Below are positions 33,113 through 37,254 of a DNA stretch of 37,254 nt, one piece after another; position 1 is the first letter of the stretch, and each line of letters opens with the position of its first letter. This DNA comes from Antarcticimicrobium luteum (GTDB taxonomy: Bacteria; Pseudomonadota; Alphaproteobacteria; Rhodobacterales; Rhodobacteraceae). The stretch spans positions 1 through 37,254 of the forward strand of contig NZ_SMUV01000043.1 in NCBI RefSeq assembly GCF_004358185.1, read 5' to 3'. Below the pieces are notes generated by a model, which saw only the letters and a list, made by a program, of their open reading frames with translations, did not search any database and was not told the origin of the DNA. The position numbers and the translations under genes were made by a program.

Positions 33113-33940
33113 CTACCCGACCAGCGCCTGAACCAGATCGCTGTCGGGGCGGGCGAGCTCTCCCGCCACGGTGAAATGATTGTGCCCGGGGTCGTAATGG
33201 TCGCGCACCCGGGCCCCGCCCTCGCCCCAGACCTCGGCGATCAGTCGGGTCTGGCGCAGGAACTCCGGCCGCTCCGCCGCGCCGACCCAGAACAGCGTGT
33301 CCAGATCCATGCGCGGTGTCAGCAGCGCAGCGCTCTCCGCCGCCGCCTCCTCTGGCGTGAGGCCCAGGATGTCGTTCATCCGGGTGCCAAGCAGCGGCCG
33401 CAGATCGTGCAACCCGCTCAGCGAGATCACCCGGTCCAGCCGCGCCGTCATCTCCTGCGTCAGCGGCGCATTCGCGCAGGCCATGCGCGATACCAGATGC
33501 CCGCCCGCCGAATGCCCGATGAGCCGGATCGGCCCGGCGACACGGGCCGCGGCCGCCGCGATGGCCTGGCCCACCTCGCCCGTCATCTGCGAAACCCGCC
33601 CTTCGGGCGCCAGCGTATAGCTCGGCATCGCCACCGCCCAGCCCGCCGCCAGCGGCCCGGCCGCCAGATGCGACCAGTGCGACTTGTCGAACTTGTGCCA
33701 GTAGCCGCCATGGACAAAGACGATCAGGCCCGCGACCGCGCCCTCCGGGCGGAACAGATCGAACCGGTTGCGCGCGCCGGGGCCATACCCCAGATCCAGA
33801 TCGGCCCGTGCCGCATCGCGGAACGCCGCCGCCGCACCGGTCCAGCGTGCGGCCAGATCCGCCGCCCCCGGCACATGGCCGGCATTGTCAAAGGCCTCGT
33901 CCCAATCTATCGGCCAGGCCGTCTGCGCTTGCGTCGCCAT
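33113..33940 (-). CDS. Alpha/beta hydrolase with HGGYW oxyanion motif (kynurenine formamidase-like)
   Basis: The 275-residue protein is an alpha/beta hydrolase. HGGYW (77-81) is the oxyanion-hole motif typical of kynurenine formamidase-like and carboxylesterase-type members. The nucleophile elbow is GHSAGG with Ser144, and a C-terminal His lies in PGHNHFT (about 254-260). The real substrate, an arylformamide or an ester, is not determined. GGGGAGG precedes the ATG. It is 67 bases upstream of aroQ on the same strand, so co-transcription is possible. Confidence 0.88.
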   Translation of the reverse strand: MATQAQTAWPIDWDEAFDNAGHVPGAADLAARWTGAAAAFRDAARADLDLGYGPGARNRFDLFRPEGAVAGLIVFVHGGYWHKFDKSHWSHLAAGPLAAGWAVAMPSYTLAPEGRVSQMTGEVGQAIAAAAARVAGPIRLIGHSAGGHLVSRMACANAPLTQEMTARLDRVISLSGLHDLRPLLGTRMNDILGLTPEEAAAESAALLTPRMDLDTLFWVGAAERPEFLRQTRLIAEVWGEGGARVRDHYDPGHNHFTVAGELARPDSDLVQALVG

Positions 33941-33964
33941 TCATCCCCTCCCCGAACTTCGGCG

Positions 33965-33993
33965 GACACCCTAGGCACGGACCTAGGATTGCA
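33965..33993 (-). promoter_or_regulatory. Candidate promoter of the alpha/beta hydrolase gene with paired CCTAGG
   Basis: On the minus strand TTGTGC, a 17-base spacer and TAGGGT form a weak sigma-70-like pair. Two copies of the self-complementary CCTAGG (33970-33975 and 33982-33987) lie in the spacer and -10, 12 bases apart. They could be an operator, but the evidence is thin. Confidence 0.3.
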
Positions 33994-34085
33994 CAAGGCG
34001 CGGGCGCGCGCAGGCAGGCCATGGTCGCACTGCGCTCATCCGGATCGCCCTCCCGTCACGGCTTCGGCCTGACGAACAGACACCG

Positions 34086-34571
34086 TTACCAGGAGGTGCA
34101 GGCCAAGGCGGCGCGAAGGCCCGCGGTCACCCCCATCAGCGAGACCGGAAAGCTCAGCCTGCGGGCCCCCGGCACCGGCACGAAGGCAAGCTCGATAGCC
34201 CGCCCCGCCCGCAACCGACCGATTTCCTCTTCGGTGACATGGACCTGAGCCAGACAGGTTTGCCGGTTGCAGGTCTGCCAGATCAGTGGCACGGCGCGAC
34301 CCGCCCCAAGGTGGCGATAGACGGCGCGGTCTGCGATCGACGCGCCGACCGGCACCCGAACCGACAGGATCGCGCCGCCCTCGGCAACCGGACTCAGATA
34401 GAGATCGGCCAGCACCAGCCCCGAGCCCGGTGCAACCGCGCGATACTGCAGCACACAGCCCTGCCCCGGCACCTCCAACAGCGTCCAGTCCGCGAACCTT
34501 CGGGCGTCCGGTGCGGCGGCGCAGGCAGCGCCAGCAATCATCAGGCCGGCAGCAAGCGCGGCAATTCTCAT
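34086..34571 (-). CDS. IalB-family periplasmic protein, second copy
   Basis: The 161-residue protein has a clear signal peptide (1-18 or so, ending GAACAAA) and an invasion-associated locus B (IalB) domain. Visible elements are FADWTLLEVPGQGCVLQY (about 26-43), the central ILSVRVPVGASI and the paired cysteines in IWQTCNRQTCLAQV (about 97-110). IalB was named in Bartonella; most family members are small periplasmic proteins with no known activity. The start overlaps the stop of the first IalB gene (ATGA). It is the last gene of the TpsA-TpsB-IalB-IalB group. Confidence 0.85.
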   Translation of the reverse strand: MRIAALAAGLMIAGAACAAAPDARRFADWTLLEVPGQGCVLQYRAVAPGSGLVLADLYLSPVAEGGAILSVRVPVGASIADRAVYRHLGAGRAVPLIWQTCNRQTCLAQVHVTEEEIGRLRAGRAIELAFVPVPGARRLSFPVSLMGVTAGLRAALACTSW

Positions 34572-35131
34572 TCAGAGGCCGCCACCCGGGCACCGGCCAA
34601 GGCGTCGAGCCCGGCAGTCATGCCCGCCGCAGACATCGAAAAGATGACCGGATCGGCGGTCAGCCCGGGCCGATACCCGGCAACCATCCCCTTTTCGCTC
34701 GCCTCGAAGGAGGCCGCGGCCTCGGGCGCAATCTCGATCAGGGCCTCGCAAAGCTTTGCGCTGCACGATTGCCAGATGAACCGGGTCTCTTCGGTTACCT
34801 CTGCCGGACGCATGGCGAATCCGGCCGGAAAATAGACCCCGTTCGGCACCCGGGCGGCGAGATAGCGTTTGCTGTCGTCCGCATTCGAAAAGGCCAGCAC
34901 CTCGGCCAGAAAACCGCCGTCACCGCTGCGCACCAGCCGTTGCGTCAGCACGCAGGAGGTCTTGTTGACGCCCAGCGCCTGGCAATTCACGGTCCAGGCT
35001 CCGAACCGGCTTCCGTTCGTCACCTCCTTGGCGTCCCCATCGGCGGATTGCGCCATCGCGGCGGGTTGTCCCAGCGCCACCAGCGCCGCCAGAAAGGCCG
35101 TCCCCGTTGCTCGTGTCAGAAATCTTGTCAT
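34568..35131 (-). CDS. IalB-family periplasmic protein, first copy
   Basis: The 187-residue protein has a signal peptide (about 1-27, AAMAQ) and an IalB domain: FGAWTVNCQ (about 43-51), TSCVLTQRLV, the YFPAGFAMRP segment and paired cysteines in IWQSCSAKLCEALI (about 119-132). It is clearly related to the next gene but diverged, so an old tandem duplication. AGAAGG precedes the ATG. It starts 27 bases after the TpsB stop, so the pair is probably made together with the secretion system and works in the periplasm. Confidence 0.9.
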   Translation of the reverse strand: MTRFLTRATGTAFLAALVALGQPAAMAQSADGDAKEVTNGSRFGAWTVNCQALGVNKTSCVLTQRLVRSGDGGFLAEVLAFSNADDSKRYLAARVPNGVYFPAGFAMRPAEVTEETRFIWQSCSAKLCEALIEIAPEAAASFEASEKGMVAGYRPGLTADPVIFSMSAAGMTAGLDALAGARVAASE

Positions 35132-35158
35132 GCTGTCTTCCTTCTTTTCATGCCTTGC

Positions 35159-36757
35159 TTAGAACGCGAGCGAAAACGCCGCCCGCACCGACCACGACCC
35201 GTCGCCACCCCGGCCCAGAACCGGTGTCAGCGATCGGGCCAGTTGCACATCGAACGACCCGCGCCGACCGATCCGCCCGGACTGCCCGATCCCGACCGAC
35301 GAGGCGAATCCCTGCCCGCTCCATGTCCCGCCTGCCCGGTCAAAAGCCTCGCCCAGGGCGACAAATGCATAGGGGTGGATAGCGGTGCCCGAAATCGGCA
35401 GCGGTTTGGCGGCCTCAACCTGGAACCGGGTCCAGTAGCCGCCCGCGCCCTCGGACAGGCCGCTGGCGTAACCCGGAACCGCAAAGGGCGAGGTCACGGC
35501 GAATTTGCCGCGTGACGGGGTGTCGTCGGTCAGCGGCAGTTGCGCCGCCCCCATGAGGATCGCGTGCCCCCAGTCTCCCAGCGCCCATTGCAGCCGCCCC
35601 GACGCGGTGACCGCGCCGTAGGACAGATCGCCCAGCCCCAACACCCTGTCGGTGAACCGTCCCGCCGTCAGCCCCACTGACCAGACCACCTGGCGCAGCG
35701 CCCTGTCAAAGCTGCGCGCGCCATTCGCCCCCAGCGTCAGCGCCCAGCCCGACTGATCCGCCGTGGTTACGCCTGCGGTCCTGGTGGTTTCGTCATAGCG
35801 ATCCAGTCCGAGCGAAACCCAGAAGCTGCGATCGGCGGCCAGGATCAGAGGGTGAGCATAGATCAGTCCGGCGCTCAGCGTCTCCGATGCCACCACCGGC
35901 GCGCTCAACGTTTCACTGCGCTGACCGGAGACCGAGGCGGCGAGCTGTCCGCCCCCCGGGGTGAGCGTGCGACTGTAGGACAGCGTCGCGCTACGGGCGC
36001 CTTCGGAGGTCATCAGATCCAGCGCCAGCGGATCGCCCCAGCCGGTCAGGCTATTGATCCGCACACTGGCGCTGGCGCGCGCCTCTCCGGTGGCGATCTC
36101 ACCATAGTTGTCAAACCGCAGCGAGGCGGTGACCGGCGGCGGGTCGTCGAACGACACCGTCAGATTGGTGCGCCCCGGCATCGCCCCCGGAGAGAAATCG
36201 GCGTTGGCGCGCAGGCGGTCGGTCAGCCACAATCGCTCCAGCCGCTCGGCGATCACCCGTGTGTCAGCCAGATCGCCCGCCTCTACTCCAAGACGGAACC
36301 GCAGATAGGCGGGCCGGGTACGCCCCGACCTATAATCGACCCGGCCAAGACGAGCCTCGAACAGATCTATGGTCACAGTCCCTTGCCCAGGATCAATTCC
36401 GGCGACCTGCGCGATGGCAAGGTCGATCCCCTCCGCGCGGTAGAGCGCGTTGACCGCATCGGCGATGGCCTGTGCCCCGCCCGGCCCCAACCGGTGGCCA
36501 AGGAGGGGCGCAGTCGCGGCGTCCAGTTCGGCCCGGGAGAAATAGGCCGAGGCACCGGCAAAGGCGACCCGGCGCAAGACGAAGCGCGTCGGTCGAGGGA
36601 CCGCCTGCTGAGGCGCCTGCGGGCTGCGCGCGGCCAGCTCTGCCAGCGCCGTGGCGGCGTCAGACGGGGGAAGACCCTGGGCGCTGGCAGTCGGGGCGGC
36701 TAACGCCGACAGAACTCCGATAGAGAAAAGAGCCCGGGCAACAGTTCTGGCGATCAT
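35159..36757 (-). CDS. TpsB outer-membrane transporter of a two-partner secretion system (ShlB/FhaC family)
   Basis: The 532-residue protein starts with a signal peptide (cleavage after TASA, residue 26). A POTRA domain (about 57-115, RFVLRRVAFAGASAYF onward) is followed by a second periplasmic module. The beta-barrel begins near residue 210 and ends in Phe, as outer-membrane proteins do. The barrel-inserted loop reads VPGY (427-430) where FhaC-type transporters have VRGY/F. GGAGG precedes the ATG, which overlaps the TpsA stop. It would export the TpsA protein encoded immediately upstream. Confidence 0.9.
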   Translation of the reverse strand: MIARTVARALFSIGVLSALAAPTASAQGLPPSDAATALAELAARSPQAPQQAVPRPTRFVLRRVAFAGASAYFSRAELDAATAPLLGHRLGPGGAQAIADAVNALYRAEGIDLAIAQVAGIDPGQGTVTIDLFEARLGRVDYRSGRTRPAYLRFRLGVEAGDLADTRVIAERLERLWLTDRLRANADFSPGAMPGRTNLTVSFDDPPPVTASLRFDNYGEIATGEARASASVRINSLTGWGDPLALDLMTSEGARSATLSYSRTLTPGGGQLAASVSGQRSETLSAPVVASETLSAGLIYAHPLILAADRSFWVSLGLDRYDETTRTAGVTTADQSGWALTLGANGARSFDRALRQVVWSVGLTAGRFTDRVLGLGDLSYGAVTASGRLQWALGDWGHAILMGAAQLPLTDDTPSRGKFAVTSPFAVPGYASGLSEGAGGYWTRFQVEAAKPLPISGTAIHPYAFVALGEAFDRAGGTWSGQGFASSVGIGQSGRIGRRGSFDVQLARSLTPVLGRGGDGSWSVRAAFSLAF

Positions 36758-37254
36758 GTTCCTCCGTCCTCGCCATCCTCGCCGTCGTCGTCTTCTTCGT
36801 CCTCGCCGCCCGGTGTCCATTGGAAGACGAAGCCGCTGCCGCCACCGTCATCCCCGCCGGCGAACCCGCCGGGCATATGGGTCAAAGGCGCGCTGCCCGG
36901 CCCGGTCGGCCCGGCCAAGCCACCCAGGAGGGGGCTGCCACCTCCCGTCCCATCGTCGCCGGTGCCATCGTCGCCGGTACCGTCATCGCCGGTGCCATCA
37001 TCGCCGGTGCCGTCGTCGCCGGTGCCATCGTCGCCAGTACCGTCATCGCCGGTGCCATCGTCGCCAGTGCCATCGTCGCCGGTGCCATCGTCGCCAGTGC
37101 CGTCATCGCCGGTGCCATCGTCGCCAGTGCCGTCATCGCCCGTGCCATCGTCGCCGGTGCCGTCGTCGCCGGTGCCATCGTCGCCGGTGCCGTCGTCGCC
37201 AGTACCGTCATCGCCCGTGCCATCGTCGCCGGTGCCATCGTCGCCGGTGCCATC
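36754..37254 (-). CDS. C-terminal end of a TpsA-like exoprotein with GDDGT repeats (5' part outside window)
   Basis: The last 167 codons of a gene that begins beyond the window are visible. About residues 1-100 of this part are a run of the pentapeptide GDDGT. A Gly/Pro-rich stretch (GGSPLLGGLAGPTGPGS) leads to SGFVFQWTPGG and a very acidic tail (EDEEDDGEDGEDGGT). The stop overlaps the TpsB ATG (ATGA). Position before TpsB identifies it as the secreted partner, although the N-terminal TPS domain is not visible. The acidic repeats could bind calcium. Confidence 0.7.
   Translation of the reverse strand, partial: DGTGDDGTGDDGTGDDGTGDDGTGDDGTGDDGTGDDGTGDDGTGDDGTGDDGTGDDGTGDDGTGDDGTGDDGTGDDGTGDDGTGDDGTGDDGTGDDGTGDDGTGGGSPLLGGLAGPTGPGSAPLTHMPGGFAGGDDGGGSGFVFQWTPGGEDEEDDDGEDGEDGGT
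36946..37254. repeat. 15-base tandem repeat array inside the TpsA-like gene
   Basis: Nineteen full 15-base units, plus a partial unit at the window edge and one degenerate unit at 36946-36960, encode GDDGT repeatedly. Units differ only at silent third positions (GAC/GAT, GGC/GGT, ACC/ACT/ACG). In 37081-37140 two alternating unit types give a 30-base higher-order period. The array runs off the window edge, so its full length is unknown. Confidence 0.95.

Noticed and set aside
35227-36723. Several Arg/Pro-rich open frames on both strands within the TpsB gene.
   Set aside because: All overlap the TpsB reading, which has a signal peptide, a POTRA domain and a terminal Phe. The others show no domain or ribosome site.
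36882-37253. A minus-strand frame translating the repeat array as repeated MAPAT-like units.
   Set aside because: The frame giving GDDGT runs into a stop that overlaps the TpsB start and shows only silent variation between units. The alternative frame shows replacement variation and ends without relation to TpsB.

Overview
The window is a GC-rich chromosomal segment from an alphaproteobacterium, most probably a member of the Rhodobacteraceae (roseobacter group). Pointers are the strong G/C bias at third codon positions, a one-step phosphatidylcholine synthase, DUF1127 and IalB-family proteins, a DUF484-xerC pair, an Fnr-type box and a LexA-like half-site pair of the alphaproteobacterial type. 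Genes are densely packed, and many are joined by 4-base stop/start overlaps.

Layout. Positions 1-2973 (minus) hold the cell-envelope cluster: an uncharacterised gene, ybgC, tolQ, tolR and the 5' part of tolA. Positions 3247-5500 (minus) are the Holliday-junction operon ruvC-ruvA-ruvB. A 344-base intergenic stretch leads to a small DUF1127 gene on the plus strand, followed by an intrinsic terminator. Positions 6174-8796 (minus) hold an MFS transporter, prmA and a small membrane protein. The MFS gene is divergent from a YeeE/YedE-type transporter whose promoter carries an Fnr-type box at about -41.5. priA (minus) is divergent from a transaldolase gene (plus), which is followed by DUF484-xerC and pcs. 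Convergent to these lie a Gre-like factor, ogt and ileS (minus). The ileS 5' region holds a 16-codon ORF with three ATT isoleucine codons. Then follow ycjX-GNAT-ycjF and a VIT-family transporter (minus), with truA divergent.

Positions 24617-33940 form an accessory catabolic region, all on the minus strand. One operon reads crotonase, MarR regulator, feruloyl-CoA synthase, amidohydrolase, DUF3237. It fits activation and chain shortening of hydroxycinnamates. A second operon reads gentisate 1,2-dioxygenase, fumarylpyruvate hydrolase, 3-hydroxybenzoate 6-hydroxylase, and would take 3-hydroxybenzoate through gentisate to central metabolism. It has a consensus -35 and a 25-base dyad covering the spacer and -10. 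aroQ and an alpha/beta hydrolase follow.

The last 3 kb (minus) is a two-partner secretion locus: the 3' end of a TpsA-like gene with an array of about 20 GDDGT repeats, a TpsB transporter, and two IalB-family periplasmic proteins, all closely linked. No tRNA, rRNA, CRISPR array or insertion sequence was seen.
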